Below are positions 8,337-16,839 of a stretch of DNA of 64,000 nt, piece after piece. The DNA lies in the NCBI GenBank assembly GCA_964346415.1, contig CAYFUQ010000005.1:4445-68444 (forward strand). Direction: 5' to 3'. This DNA is from Petrimonas sp964346415. Lineage in GTDB: Bacteria > Bacteroidota > Bacteroidia > Bacteroidales > Dysgonomonadaceae. The notes under the pieces are model-generated. The model was not told where the DNA came from and ran no database searches. It saw only the letters and a list, made by a program, of their open reading frames with translations. The translations under genes and the position numbers were made by a program. The first letter of the stretch is position 1. Every line of letters starts with the position of its first letter.

Positions 8337-8744
8337 ATGAGTGCAAGAAAAAGAATATCAGCAGAAATTAGAAAAGAAGCCCGCAAAGATGTTGCTTTGG
8401 CTGTTTTGAAAGATGCTCCAACTTCACCCCGCAAGATGCGCTATGTAGCAGATATGGTTCGTGGAATGGAAGTCTTCAGAGCATTAGGCGTTTTGAAGTT
8501 TACTAATAAAGAAGCTGCTGGAAGAATAGAAAAGTTGCTTCTGTCTGCAATCTCAAACTGGGAACAAAAAAATGAGAGAAAAGCTGATGCAGGCGAACTT
8601 TATATTAAAACAATCTCCGTTGACGGAGGTCCAATGTTGAAGAGACTGCGTCCGGCTCCTCAGGGAAGAGGACACAGAATTCGTAAACGTTCAAATCACG
8701 TTACTATTGTGGTGGATACTTATAACAAAGAACAAGAAAATTAA
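8337..8744 (+). CDS. rplV: 50S ribosomal protein L22
   Basis: L22 lines the exit tunnel with a long beta-hairpin. The 135-residue protein has APTSPRKMRYVADMVRGM near residue 30, the AISNWEQKN segment and the hairpin GPMLKRLRPAPQGRGHRIRKRSNHVTIVV near the end. Compared with the E. coli protein (110 residues) it has a longer N-terminus, MSARKRISAEIRKEARKDVAL, as in other Bacteroidota. Confidence 0.98.
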   Translation: MSARKRISAEIRKEARKDVALAVLKDAPTSPRKMRYVADMVRGMEVFRALGVLKFTNKEAAGRIEKLLLSAISNWEQKNERKADAGELYIKTISVDGGPMLKRLRPAPQGRGHRIRKRSNHVTIVVDTYNKEQEN

Positions 8745-8753
8745 TAAAGGCAG

Positions 8754-9524
8754 ATGGGACAAAAAGTAAATCCGATAGCAAATCGTTTGGGTATCATCAG
8801 AGGATGGGACTCTAATTGGTACGGTGGAAACAACTATGGCGAAATGGTGTTAGAAGATAACAAAATTCGCGAATATTTGAACGCCCGTCTTGCCAAAGCA
8901 AGCGTATCGCGCATTATTATAGAAAGAACTCTGAAATTGGTTACTGTTACTATCAGTACTGCTCGTCCGGGTATTATTATCGGTAAGGGTGGTCAGGAAG
9001 TTGACAGACTGAAAGAGGAGATGAAGAAAAACGTTGACAAAGATGTTCAAATTAATATCTTTGAAATTAAGAAGCCTGCACTAGATGCTATAATTGTTGC
9101 AAACAATATCGCTCGTCAGCTTGAAGGCAGAATTGCATATCGTCGTGCCGTGAAAATGGCTATTGCTTCGACCATGAGAATGGGTGCTGAAGGAATAAAA
9201 ATTCAAGTATCAGGACGATTGAATAATGCTGAAATGGCCCGTTCGGAGATGTATAAAGAGGGAAGAACACCACTTCATACTTTCCGTGCAGATATCGACT
9301 ATGCTCATGCAGAAGCATTGACAAAGGTTGGTATCATTGGTGTCAAAGTTTGGATTTGCCGTGGCGAAGTTTATGGCAAGAGAGATTTAGCTCCTTCATA
9401 CACATACTCTAAAGATTCACGTGGCCGTTCAGGTTCAAACCGTGGTGGTGGTAGAGGTGGCCGTTCAGAAGGTGGCAGAGGTGGTGCCAGAAAAGGCAGA
9501 AGAACAAATAATAAAAACGCATAA
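8754..9524 (+). CDS. rpsC: 30S ribosomal protein S3 with Gly/Arg-rich tail
   Basis: S3 forms part of the mRNA entry channel. The 256-residue protein starts MGQKVNPIANRLGIIRGWDSNWYGG and contains the KH-domain segment TARPGIIIGKGGQEVDRLKEE and GRLNNAEMARSEMYKEGRTPLHT. After about residue 222 it ends in a Gly/Arg/Ser-rich tail with repeated GGRGG units (around 9421-9500) that E. coli S3 lacks. The tail is probably disordered and basic. It sits between rplV and rplP. Confidence 0.98.
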   Translation: MGQKVNPIANRLGIIRGWDSNWYGGNNYGEMVLEDNKIREYLNARLAKASVSRIIIERTLKLVTVTISTARPGIIIGKGGQEVDRLKEEMKKNVDKDVQINIFEIKKPALDAIIVANNIARQLEGRIAYRRAVKMAIASTMRMGAEGIKIQVSGRLNNAEMARSEMYKEGRTPLHTFRADIDYAHAEALTKVGIIGVKVWICRGEVYGKRDLAPSYTYSKDSRGRSGSNRGGGRGGRSEGGRGGARKGRRTNNKNA

Positions 9525-9530
9525 ACTACT

Positions 9531-9953
9531 ATGTTACAACCGAAAAAAACAAAATACAGAAGACGCCAAAAGGGTCGCATGAAGGGTAATGCTCAGCGTG
9601 GTAACCAACTGGCATTCGGTACATTCGGGATTAAGTCATTAGAATCAAAATGGATAACCGGTAATCAGATTGAAGCTGCCCGTGTTGCCGTTACGCGATA
9701 CATGCAACGTCAAGGACAAGTATGGGTTCGTATTTTTCCTGATAAACCAATTACTAAAAAACCGGCAGAAGTGCGAATGGGTAAAGGTAAAGGTAATCCG
9801 GAAGGATTTGTTGCTCCGGTTACTCCAGGAAGAATTCTCTTTGAAATTGAAGGTGTACCATTTGATGTGGCAAAAGAAGCTCTGCGCTTAGCAGCTCAGA
9901 AATTGCCCGTTACAACAAAATTTGTTGTTAGAAGAGATTATCAACAAGCTTAA
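9531..9953 (+). CDS. rplP: 50S ribosomal protein L16
   Basis: L16 contacts the A and P tRNAs and is a late assembly protein of the large subunit. The 140-residue sequence starts MLQPKKTKYRRRQKGRMKG and has the conserved WVRIFPDKPITKKPAEVRMGKGKG and GRILFEIEGVP. Length is normal. It lies seven bases after rpsC. Confidence 0.99.
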   Translation: MLQPKKTKYRRRQKGRMKGNAQRGNQLAFGTFGIKSLESKWITGNQIEAARVAVTRYMQRQGQVWVRIFPDKPITKKPAEVRMGKGKGNPEGFVAPVTPGRILFEIEGVPFDVAKEALRLAAQKLPVTTKFVVRRDYQQA

Positions 9954-9968
9954 AATTTATAAAGCAGG

Positions 9969-10178
9969 ATGAAATCAAAATATCAAGAATATAAAGAGTT
10001 GCCCGAGCAAGATCTGATTGAGAGACTAGAGGCAGAGAAAACTGAATTGACTCAGTTGAAGATTAATCACTCTATCACTCCACTGGACGATTCGGGTGTT
10101 ATTAAAGAAAAACGTAAAAACATTGCACGTATCAATACTGAATTGCGTGCTCGTGAATTGAACAAAGCTCAAAATTAA
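9969..10178 (+). CDS. rpmC: 50S ribosomal protein L29
   Basis: L29 is a small helical protein next to L23 at the tunnel exit. The 69-residue frame, MKSKYQEYKELPEQDLIERLEAEK and so on, ends with KRKNIARINTELRARELN, the typical L29 C-terminal helix. It lies between rplP and rpsQ, its usual place, and is two bases from rpsQ. Confidence 0.95.
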   Translation: MKSKYQEYKELPEQDLIERLEAEKTELTQLKINHSITPLDDSGVIKEKRKNIARINTELRARELNKAQN

Positions 10179-10180
10179 TA

Positions 10181-10438
10181 ATGGAAACGAGAAATTTAAG
10201 AAAAGAAAGAATCGGGGTCGTTTTCAGCAACAAAATGGAGAAATCTGTTACTGTTACTGTAAAATGGAAAGAGAAACACCCTATTTATGGGAAGTTCGTT
10301 AGTAAAACGAAGAAATTTCACGCCCATGATGAGAAAAATGACTGTAACATAGGTGATACAGTGCGTATAATGGAAACCCGTCCTTTGAGCAAAACAAAGA
10401 GATGGAGAGTGGTTGAAGTAATAGAAAGGGCTAAATAA
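10181..10438 (+). CDS. rpsQ: 30S ribosomal protein S17
   Basis: S17 binds 16S rRNA early in assembly. The 85-residue OB-fold protein has RKERIGVVFSNKMEKSVTV, HPIYGKFVSKTKKFHAHDE and IGDTVRIMETRPLSKTKRWRVVE, all signatures of the family. The gene is nearly contiguous with rpmC and with rplN (one base). Confidence 0.98.
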   Translation: METRNLRKERIGVVFSNKMEKSVTVTVKWKEKHPIYGKFVSKTKKFHAHDEKNDCNIGDTVRIMETRPLSKTKRWRVVEVIERAK

Positions 10439-10439
10439 G

Positions 10440-10805
10440 ATGATACAACAAGAATCAAGATTAACCGTAACCGATAACAGCGGAGCCAAAGAAGTTATGT
10501 GTATCCGTGTGTTGGGTGGAACGAAAAGACGTTATGCGTCTGTTGGGGATATCATCGTTGTGGCTGTAAAGAGCGTTATCCCTTCAAGTGACATTAAGAA
10601 AGGAGCTATATCAAAAGCAATCATCGTTCGCACTAAGAAAGAAATCAGACGTGCAGATGGTTCGTATATTCGCTTCGATGATAACGCATGTGTATTATTA
10701 AATAATGCCGGCGATATCAGAGCTAGTCGTATTTTTGGACCGGTAGCGCGAGAGCTGCGTACTGCTAATATGAAGATTGTGTCATTAGCACCGGAAGTTC
10801 TATAA
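10440..10805 (+). CDS. rplN: 50S ribosomal protein L14
   Basis: L14 is on the subunit interface. The 121-residue protein begins MIQQESRLTVTDNSGAKEVMCIRVLGG and ends RIFGPVARELRTANMKIVSLAPEVL, both strongly conserved. Length is exactly that of the family. It begins one base after the rpsQ stop. Confidence 0.99.
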   Translation: MIQQESRLTVTDNSGAKEVMCIRVLGGTKRRYASVGDIIVVAVKSVIPSSDIKKGAISKAIIVRTKKEIRRADGSYIRFDDNACVLLNNAGDIRASRIFGPVARELRTANMKIVSLAPEVL

Positions 10806-10825
10806 CTATTAATCAATCACAGGCA

Positions 10826-11146
10826 ATGAGTAAATTACATATTAAAAAAGGCGACACAGTTTATGTTAACTCCGGAGAGGACAAAGGCAAAACCGGACGA
10901 GTACTTGAAGTACTTGTTTCGAAAAACAGAGCAATTGTTGAAGGCGTTAATATAGTGTCTAAGCATACCAAACCCAATGCACAGAACCCAAATGGGGGAA
11001 TTGAGAAGATTGAGGCACCAATTCATATTTCTAAATTGAATTTGGTTGATCCTAAATCTGGTAAACCAACTCGCATTGGTCGTAAATTAGATAGTAAAGG
11101 TAAATTAGTGCGTTATGCAAAAAAATCAGGGGAGGTAATTAAGTAA
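10826..11146 (+). CDS. rplX: 50S ribosomal protein L24
   Basis: L24 starts large-subunit assembly by binding the 5' end of 23S rRNA. The 106-residue protein has the KOW motif KKGDTVYVNSGEDKGKTGRV, followed by EGVNIVSKHTKP and GGIEKIEAPIHISKLNLVDP. Its stop codon shares one base with the ATG of rplE, suggesting translational coupling. Confidence 0.98.
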   Translation: MSKLHIKKGDTVYVNSGEDKGKTGRVLEVLVSKNRAIVEGVNIVSKHTKPNAQNPNGGIEKIEAPIHISKLNLVDPKSGKPTRIGRKLDSKGKLVRYAKKSGEVIK

Positions 11147-11763
11147 TGGCAAACGAAAACAAATCAACACAAAGTGCTAATTCTCCTCAGAGTGAAAATA
11201 ATAAAGGCATGAGCACAACAACTTTAAAACAAGAATATAAAGAACGTATTGTTCCGGCTCTTGTAAAAGAATTTGGTTATAAGTCTGTAATGCAGGCTCC
11301 AAAATTAGAGAAAATAGTTATCAATCAAGGTTTGGGAATTGGAGTTTCTGATAAAAAAATTATCGAAACAGCAATTAACGAGCTTACTGCAATTACAGGA
11401 CAGAAAGCAGTACCTACTTACTCGCGTAAAGATATTTCAAACTTTAAGCTACGTAAGAAAATGACAATTGGTGCACGTGTGACTTTGCGTCACGATAAGA
11501 TGTACGAATTCCTTGAAAGATTAGTAAGAGTTGCTCTTCCACGTATTCGTGACTTTAGAGGTATCGAAGCAAAGTTAGATGGAAGAGGTAATTATACTTT
11601 AGGAGTTCAGGAGCAAATCATTTTCCCTGAAATAAACATTGATAACATCTCTCGTATCCTTGGAATGAACATTACTTTTGTTACATCGGCTAATACCGAC
11701 GAAGAAGGATATGCTTTGCTAAAGGAATTCGGACTACCGTTCAAAACTGAAAAAAACAATTAA
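11146..11763 (+). CDS. rplE: 50S ribosomal protein L5, with extended N-terminus
   Basis: L5 binds 5S rRNA in the central protuberance. The family body begins near residue 22 (MSTTTLKQEYKERIVPALVKEFGY) and includes KLEKIVINQGLG and VTLRHDKMYEFLERLVRVALPRIRDF. The first 21 residues, rich in Ser, Asn and Gln, are absent from typical L5 (about 180 residues). I kept the upstream start because GGGGAGGT lies at a suitable distance from it and the ATG overlaps the rplX stop. The internal ATG at 11209 is the alternative and would give 184 residues. Confidence 0.96.
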   Translation: MANENKSTQSANSPQSENNKGMSTTTLKQEYKERIVPALVKEFGYKSVMQAPKLEKIVINQGLGIGVSDKKIIETAINELTAITGQKAVPTYSRKDISNFKLRKKMTIGARVTLRHDKMYEFLERLVRVALPRIRDFRGIEAKLDGRGNYTLGVQEQIIFPEINIDNISRILGMNITFVTSANTDEEGYALLKEFGLPFKTEKNN

Positions 11764-11766
11764 GAA

Positions 11767-12036
11767 ATGGCAAAAGAATCAATGAAAGCCCGCGAGGTTA
11801 AGAGAGCACGTATGGCAGCTAAATATGCTGATAAAAGAGCAAAATATTTAGCAGAAGGTAATTACGAAGCTCTGCAGACGATTCCTAAAAATGCTTCTCC
11901 CGTTCGTCAGCACAATAGATGCAACATTACGGGGCGTCCAAAAGGATATATGCGTCAGTTTGGACTATCGCGCATTCAGTTTAGGGAAATGGCTTCGCAA
12001 GGTCTCATACCGGGTGTGAAGAAAGCAAGCTGGTAA
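11767..12036 (+). CDS. rpsN: 30S ribosomal protein S14 (long, zinc-free form)
   Basis: S14 is a late-binding head protein. The 89-residue sequence MAKESMKAREVKRARMAAKY continues to RQHNRCNITGRPKGYMRQFGLSRIQFREMA and ends LIPGVKKASW. It is the long form without the CxxC...CxxC zinc site found in the 61-residue S14 type. The order rplE-rpsN-rpsH is standard. A gap of 118 bases follows. Confidence 0.98.
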   Translation: MAKESMKAREVKRARMAAKYADKRAKYLAEGNYEALQTIPKNASPVRQHNRCNITGRPKGYMRQFGLSRIQFREMASQGLIPGVKKASW

Positions 12037-12118
12037 AATATAAGACTAAAGTTTAATGCATTTAGCTTTGCTATTTGTGTTATGCTTTATCGCACATTAG
12101 AGAATTTATTAAATATTG

Positions 12119-12133
12119 TTCCGAAAGTCGGAA
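12119..12133 (+). promoter_or_regulatory. Short hairpin upstream of rpsH
   Basis: TTCCGA (12119-12124) pairs with TCGGAA (12128-12133) across a three-base loop, 21 bases before the rpsH start, inside a 118-base gap that breaks the otherwise tight spc cluster. TAGCTTTG at 12063-12070 also matches the -7 promoter element, but I see no -33 partner. The gap may hold a secondary promoter or a control site. Confidence 0.3.
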
Positions 12134-12154
12134 TCAATTTAAACTTTATATAAA

Positions 12155-12550
12155 ATGACAGATCCAATAGCAGATTATTTGACGCGCTTGAGAAACGCCA
12201 TCCTCGCAAAACACAGAGTGGTGGAAATTCCTGCATCAAATCTAAAAAAAGAGATGACCAAGATTCTCTTTGAAAAAGGATACATTCTTAACTATAAGTT
12301 TGTAGAAGATGGTCCTCAGGGCACTATTATGATAGCCTTGAAATATGACCCGGTGAGCAAAGTTAATGCAATCAAAAAGATGACAAGAATTTCTACACCG
12401 GGATTACGTCAATACGTTGGTTACAAAAATATACCACGTGTATTGAATGGATTGGGTATAGCCATATTATCTACTTCACAAGGTGTGATGACCGATAAGG
12501 AAGCTGCTAATCTAAAGATTGGTGGTGAAGTATTATGCCATGTTTATTAA
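12155..12550 (+). CDS. rpsH: 30S ribosomal protein S8
   Basis: S8 organises the central domain of 16S rRNA and in E. coli represses the spc operon. The 131-residue protein starts MTDPIADYLTRLRNAILAKH and ends with VLNGLGIAILSTSQGVMTDKEAANLKIGGEVLCHVY, the conserved RNA-binding half. Length is normal. It follows a gap with a small hairpin and is followed by rplF. Confidence 0.99.
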   Translation: MTDPIADYLTRLRNAILAKHRVVEIPASNLKKEMTKILFEKGYILNYKFVEDGPQGTIMIALKYDPVSKVNAIKKMTRISTPGLRQYVGYKNIPRVLNGLGIAILSTSQGVMTDKEAANLKIGGEVLCHVY

Positions 12551-12566
12551 TTAGGAGGAAAATAGT

Positions 12567-13118
12567 ATGTCAAGAATAGGAAAATTACCCATAACAATCC
12601 CTTCCGGCGTTGAGATAAAAGTTGGAAGCGATAACGAAGTTATAGTAAAAGGGCCAAAAGGCGAGTTGAAACAACAGGTTAATCCTGACCTTAAACTAAC
12701 AATAGAGGATGGTACATTGACAGTTGAAAGACCTACTGACAGTAAAGAGCACAGATCTCTTCACGGATTGTATCGTTCATTGATTAATAATATGGTGATT
12801 GGTGTTTCAGAAGGTTTTAAAAAGGAACTTGAGTTGGTAGGTGTAGGTTACCGTGTTGAAAACAAAGGACAACTTCTTGAATTGTCTTTAGGTTTTACTC
12901 ACAGTATATTTATGCAGTTACCGGACGAAATCAAGATTGAAACCAAGATGGAAAGGAACAAAAATCCGCTTATTACCTTGGAGTCTGCCGACAAACAGTT
13001 GCTTGGGCAAGTTTGTGCTAAAATACGCTCATTCCGCAAGCCTGAACCATATAAAGGAAAAGGTGTCAAGTTTGTTGGTGAAGAGTTGCGTCGCAAATCA
13101 GGTAAAACAGCAGGTTAA
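12567..13118 (+). CDS. rplF: 50S ribosomal protein L6
   Basis: L6 lies near the factor-binding region of the large subunit. The 183-residue protein has the duplicated L6 fold: MSRIGKLPITIPSGVE at the start, LHGLYRSLINNMVIGVSEGF in the middle, and RKPEPYKGKGVKFVGEELRRKSGKTAG at the end, the L6 C-terminal signature. TTAGGAGGAAAA just upstream is one of the best Shine-Dalgarno sequences in the window. Confidence 0.99.
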   Translation: MSRIGKLPITIPSGVEIKVGSDNEVIVKGPKGELKQQVNPDLKLTIEDGTLTVERPTDSKEHRSLHGLYRSLINNMVIGVSEGFKKELELVGVGYRVENKGQLLELSLGFTHSIFMQLPDEIKIETKMERNKNPLITLESADKQLLGQVCAKIRSFRKPEPYKGKGVKFVGEELRRKSGKTAG

Positions 13119-13143
13119 TTAAACTAAGAAATCAAAAATCACT

Positions 13144-13488
13144 ATGTTGACAAAAGTACAAAGAAGAAATAAAATAAAAACTCGTGTTCGTGGTAAAGTT
13201 ACCGGAACAACTGAGCGTCCTCGTTTGACTGTGTTTAGAAGCAACAAGCAAATTTATGCACAAATAATCGATGATATAAAAGGAGTAACTTTAGCTTCGG
13301 CTTCATCTTTGAAATTAGAAGACAAGTTGCCTAAGAAAGAGATAGCTGCCAAGGTAGGAGAATTAATTGCTGCCAGCGCTAAAGAGGCCGGTGTTGAAAC
13401 TGTGTCATTTGATCGTAATGGGTATTTATATCATGGACGTGTAAAGGAATTGGCGGATGCTGCTCGTAAAGGAGGACTTAAATTTTAA
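13144..13488 (+). CDS. rplR: 50S ribosomal protein L18
   Basis: L18 binds 5S rRNA together with L5. The 114-residue protein has RPRLTVFRSNKQIYAQIIDD and ends FDRNGYLYHGRVKELADAARKGGLKF, the family signature. Length is normal. It begins 25 bases after rplF and ends 6 bases before rpsE. Confidence 0.98.
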   Translation: MLTKVQRRNKIKTRVRGKVTGTTERPRLTVFRSNKQIYAQIIDDIKGVTLASASSLKLEDKLPKKEIAAKVGELIAASAKEAGVETVSFDRNGYLYHGRVKELADAARKGGLKF

Positions 13489-13494
13489 ATAACT

Positions 13495-14013
13495 ATGGCT
13501 AGAAAAGACAATAGAGTAAAATCTACAAACGATTTAGAGTTAAAAGACAGATTAGTGTCTATAAACCGTACTACGAAAGTAACCAAAGGTGGTCGTACTT
13601 TCACTTTTGCTGCCATGGTTGTGGTAGGTAATGAAGATGGAATTGTTGGATGGGGCTTAGGTAAAGCAGGTGAAGTTACAACAGCTATTGCTAAAGGAGT
13701 TGAAGCTGCAAAGAAAAATCTAGTTAAGGTTCCTGTTCATAAAGGAACAATTCCTCATGAGCAAGTAGCAAGATTTGCAGGAGCTGAAGTTTTCTTGAAA
13801 CCTGCTTTCGAGGGAACAGGAGTAAAAGCTGGTGGTGCGATGCGTGCTGTTTTGGAAAGTGCCGGTATTACTGATATTTTGGCTAAATCAAAAGGTTCAC
13901 CCAATCCACTCAACTTGGTAAAAGCAACTGTTGCTGCTTTGTGCGAATTGAGAGATCCGCTTACTGTTGCTCAAAATCGTGGTGTAAGCTTAGAAAAAGT
14001 TTTTAAAGGATAA
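13495..14013 (+). CDS. rpsE: 30S ribosomal protein S5
   Basis: S5 contributes to decoding accuracy and to the mRNA channel. The 172-residue protein has KDRLVSINRTTKVTKGGRTFTFAAMVVVG (double-stranded RNA-binding domain), GWGLGKAGEVTTAIAKGVEAAKKNL and GIKAGGAMRAVLE-like segments, and ends DPLTVAQNRGVSLEKVFKG. Gene order and length are normal. Confidence 0.99.
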   Translation: MARKDNRVKSTNDLELKDRLVSINRTTKVTKGGRTFTFAAMVVVGNEDGIVGWGLGKAGEVTTAIAKGVEAAKKNLVKVPVHKGTIPHEQVARFAGAEVFLKPAFEGTGVKAGGAMRAVLESAGITDILAKSKGSPNPLNLVKATVAALCELRDPLTVAQNRGVSLEKVFKG

Positions 14014-14031
14014 TAAAAGGAGATTTATAAG

Positions 14032-14208
14032 ATGACTACGATTAAAATAAAACAAACGAAAAGTAGAATTGGTAGTACTCAAAACCAAAGAAGAACTTTA
14101 GATTCTTTAGGACTGACCAAACTTAACCAGGTGGTAGAGCATAATGATACTCCTGTAATCAGGGGATTTATTAAGAAAGTTCATCATTTGGTAACTATAG
14201 TAGAATAA
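14032..14208 (+). CDS. rpmD: 50S ribosomal protein L30
   Basis: A 58-residue frame between rpsE and rplO encodes MTTIKIKQTKSRIGSTQNQR, then TLDSLGLTKLNQVVEHNDTP and IRGFIKKVHHLVTIVE. This is L30: the KSxIG motif, the LGL(T/K)KLN segment and the MI.KV..LV-type end are all present. AAAGGAGA lies about 10 bases upstream. A 61-residue minus-strand frame over 14107-14292 is its shadow. Confidence 0.96.
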   Translation: MTTIKIKQTKSRIGSTQNQRRTLDSLGLTKLNQVVEHNDTPVIRGFIKKVHHLVTIVE

Positions 14209-14242
14209 TTTAGTATAAAACGAATTAAAGTAGATATATAAA

Positions 14243-14689
14243 ATGGATCTATCAAACTTAAAGCCTGCACAAGGAGCAACAAAGTCACGCAAAAGAATTG
14301 GGCGTGGTATTGGTTCCGGACTAGGGCGTACTTCAACTAGAGGTCACAAAGGTGCGAAGTCAAGATCAGGCTACTCTAGAAAAACCGGATTTGAGGGCGG
14401 ACAGATGCCTTTGCAGCGTCGTGTCCCTAAATTTGGATTTACACCGGTTAACAGAGTTGAATATAAAGCTATTAACCTGGAAACACTTCAAGAATTGGCA
14501 GAAACCCTGAAAATTGAAAAAATTACCCCGGAAGTTTTAGTAAATGCCGGACTTACTGCTCCAAAGCATTTGGTTAAAATTCTGGGTAAAGGTTCACTTT
14601 CTGCGAAATTAGAAGTTGAAGCTCATGCTTTTTCAAAATCAGCAGAACAAGCTATTAGCAATGCTGGTGGTACAGCTGTAAAACTCTAA
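14243..14689 (+). CDS. rplO: 50S ribosomal protein L15
   Basis: L15 is a late-assembly large-subunit protein. The 148-residue protein starts MDLSNLKPAQGATKSRKRIGRG, with GSGLGRTSTRGHKGAKSRSG and FEGGQMPLQRRVPKFGF, the glycine-rich signature. The C-terminal globular part is normal. Its stop lies four bases before the secY start, the usual rplO-secY coupling. Confidence 0.98.
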   Translation: MDLSNLKPAQGATKSRKRIGRGIGSGLGRTSTRGHKGAKSRSGYSRKTGFEGGQMPLQRRVPKFGFTPVNRVEYKAINLETLQELAETLKIEKITPEVLVNAGLTAPKHLVKILGKGSLSAKLEVEAHAFSKSAEQAISNAGGTAVKL

Positions 14690-14693
14690 TGAA

Positions 14694-16016
14694 ATGGGAT
14701 TTGTACAAACAGTAAAGAATATTTGGAAAATTGAGGATCTGCGAGCCAGGTTGTTAATCACAATATCTTTTATTGCGATTTATCGTTTTGGTTCATTCGT
14801 GGTTTTGCCAGGTGTTAATCCTTTACAGCTACAAGCACTACAGGCTAACGCAAGCTCAGGTTTGCTAAGCCTGCTTGATATGTTTTCCGGAGGTGCATTC
14901 TCAAACGCATCTATATTTGCGTTAGGAATTATGCCATATATTTCTGCATCTATTGTTATGCAGTTATTAGGTATTGCTGTTCCGGCATTTCAAAAAATGC
15001 AGCGAGAAGGTGAGAGTGGAAGAACAAAAATGAATCAATGGACGCGTTACTTGACCGTACTTATTCTTTTATTTCAGGGACCTGCATATATTTATGGTGC
15101 TTTGGGTTCTGCTGTTCCCGGTGGACTCTTCGATTGGGTAATTCCTTCAACAATAATACTTGCCGGAGGCAGTATGTTTGTATTGTGGCTGGGTGAAAGA
15201 ATTACTGATAAGGGTATTGGAAATGGTATATCATTTATCATTTTGATTGGTATTATTGCTCGTTTGCCTCATGCGTTGTTTGCAGAAGTCGATCGTTTGC
15301 TAAATGCTCCCGGAGGATTAGTATTATTCCTTCTTGAAATCATCTTCTTGATGATTGTTATCGCCGGAGCTATTATGTTGGTACAAGGAACTAGAAGAGT
15401 TCCGGTTCAATATGCAAAAAGAATTGTAGGCAACAGACAGTATGGCGGCGTACGTCAGTATATTCCTCTAAAAGTTAATGCAGCTAACGTAATGCCTATC
15501 ATTTTTGCTCAAGCAATTATGTTCATTCCTTTGACTTTGGCTAAATTTTCAGCCGGAGAAGGAGGTGGATTCTGGGCATCTCTGATGGATTTTACAAGTT
15601 TTTGGTATAACTTTATCTTTGCATTACTTATCATTGCGTTCACATATTTCTATACAGCCGTTACTGTAAATCCAACGCAAATGGCAGAAGATTTGAAAAG
15701 GAACAATGGTTTTATCCCTGGTATTAAGCCGGGTAAAAAAACTGCGGATTACATTGACACAATAATGTCCAGAATTACATTTCCCGGTTCTTTATTCCTT
15801 GCATTAGTTGCTATCATGCCGGCTTTTGCAGGATTATTGGGAATTAATTCTCAATTTGCAAACTTCTTCGGAGGTACTTCCCTGCTCATTTTGGTGGGTG
15901 TTGTTTTAGATACACTGCAACAAATTGAAAGCCATTTATTGATGCGTCATTATGATGGTTTCCTTAAGTCGGGTGCAAGGATTACAGGTAGAACGGGTTC
16001 TATGGCAGCCTATTAA
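14694..16016 (+). CDS. secY: Preprotein translocase subunit SecY
   Basis: SecY is the channel subunit of the Sec translocon in the inner membrane. The 440-residue protein has the expected ten hydrophobic segments. Family motifs include LPGVNP, LSLLDMFSGGAFSNASIFALGIMPYISASIVMQLL in TM2, RTKMNQWTRYLT, RITDKGIGNGISFIILIGI, RRVPVQYAKRIVG and the conserved NPTQMAEDLKRNNGFIPGIKPG loop. It lies between rplO and map, the standard position. It probably translocates the many secreted enzymes encoded further on. Confidence 0.99.
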   Translation: MGFVQTVKNIWKIEDLRARLLITISFIAIYRFGSFVVLPGVNPLQLQALQANASSGLLSLLDMFSGGAFSNASIFALGIMPYISASIVMQLLGIAVPAFQKMQREGESGRTKMNQWTRYLTVLILLFQGPAYIYGALGSAVPGGLFDWVIPSTIILAGGSMFVLWLGERITDKGIGNGISFIILIGIIARLPHALFAEVDRLLNAPGGLVLFLLEIIFLMIVIAGAIMLVQGTRRVPVQYAKRIVGNRQYGGVRQYIPLKVNAANVMPIIFAQAIMFIPLTLAKFSAGEGGGFWASLMDFTSFWYNFIFALLIIAFTYFYTAVTVNPTQMAEDLKRNNGFIPGIKPGKKTADYIDTIMSRITFPGSLFLALVAIMPAFAGLLGINSQFANFFGGTSLLILVGVVLDTLQQIESHLLMRHYDGFLKSGARITGRTGSMAAY

Positions 16017-16038
16017 TTTTTAAGCTAATAAAATTTAA

Positions 16039-16812
16039 ATGAACACCAGAACGATCATACTGAAAACAGATGAAGAGATTGAACTAATGCGTCAAAGTAA
16101 CCGATTAGTTGGAATGACTCTGGGTGAGTTGTCTAAACACATTAAACCCGGAATCACTACTTTGCAATTAGATAAAATAGCTAATGAGTTTATCAGAGAT
16201 CATGGTGCTATTCCTACTTTTTTAGGATATAATGGCTTCCCAAATTCTATTTGCGCTTCTGTTAATGAAAATGTAGTACATGGTATTCCTAACAAGAAAC
16301 CTTTAGTAGAAGGAGATGTAGTCTCAATTGACTGTGGTACTCTGCTAAGAGGTTTTTGTGGTGACTCTGCTTACACATTTTGTGTTGGTGATGTTAGTCC
16401 TGAAGTAAAGCAGTTGCTCAAGACTACAAGAGAATCTTTATATAAAGGTATCGAACAGGCAGAAGAGGGAAAAAGAATTGGTGATATTGGCTCTGCAATT
16501 CAAACATATTGCGAGTCTCATGGATATAGTGTAGTAAGAGAGCTTGTTGGGCATGGAATAGGAAGACAAATGCATGAACCTCCTGAAGTACCAAATTATG
16601 GACGACGTGGCACAGGTCCGCTAATTAAAAATGGTATGTGTCTTGCTATTGAACCTATGATTAATATGGGTAGTAAAAATGTGGTCTTTGAAGATGACGG
16701 CTGGACTGTCAGAACAAAAGATCGTAAGGCTTCTGCTCATTTTGAACATACAGTGGCTATACGTAATGGGAAAGCTGATATATTATCAACATTTGAATTT
16801 ATTCAAGAATAA
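16039..16812 (+). CDS. map: Type I methionine aminopeptidase
   Basis: This enzyme removes the initiator methionine from new proteins. The 257-residue protein has the five metal ligands of the family: the Asp pair in VSIDCGTLLRGFCGDSAYTF, His in GHGIGRQMHEPP, Glu in AIEPMINMG and Glu in HFEHTVAI. It has no N-terminal zinc-finger extension. It is encoded between secY and infA, the usual place. Confidence 0.98.
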   Translation: MNTRTIILKTDEEIELMRQSNRLVGMTLGELSKHIKPGITTLQLDKIANEFIRDHGAIPTFLGYNGFPNSICASVNENVVHGIPNKKPLVEGDVVSIDCGTLLRGFCGDSAYTFCVGDVSPEVKQLLKTTRESLYKGIEQAEEGKRIGDIGSAIQTYCESHGYSVVRELVGHGIGRQMHEPPEVPNYGRRGTGPLIKNGMCLAIEPMINMGSKNVVFEDDGWTVRTKDRKASAHFEHTVAIRNGKADILSTFEFIQE

Positions 16813-16839
16813 AAAATTAAAAAGAAAGTATTTAAATTT

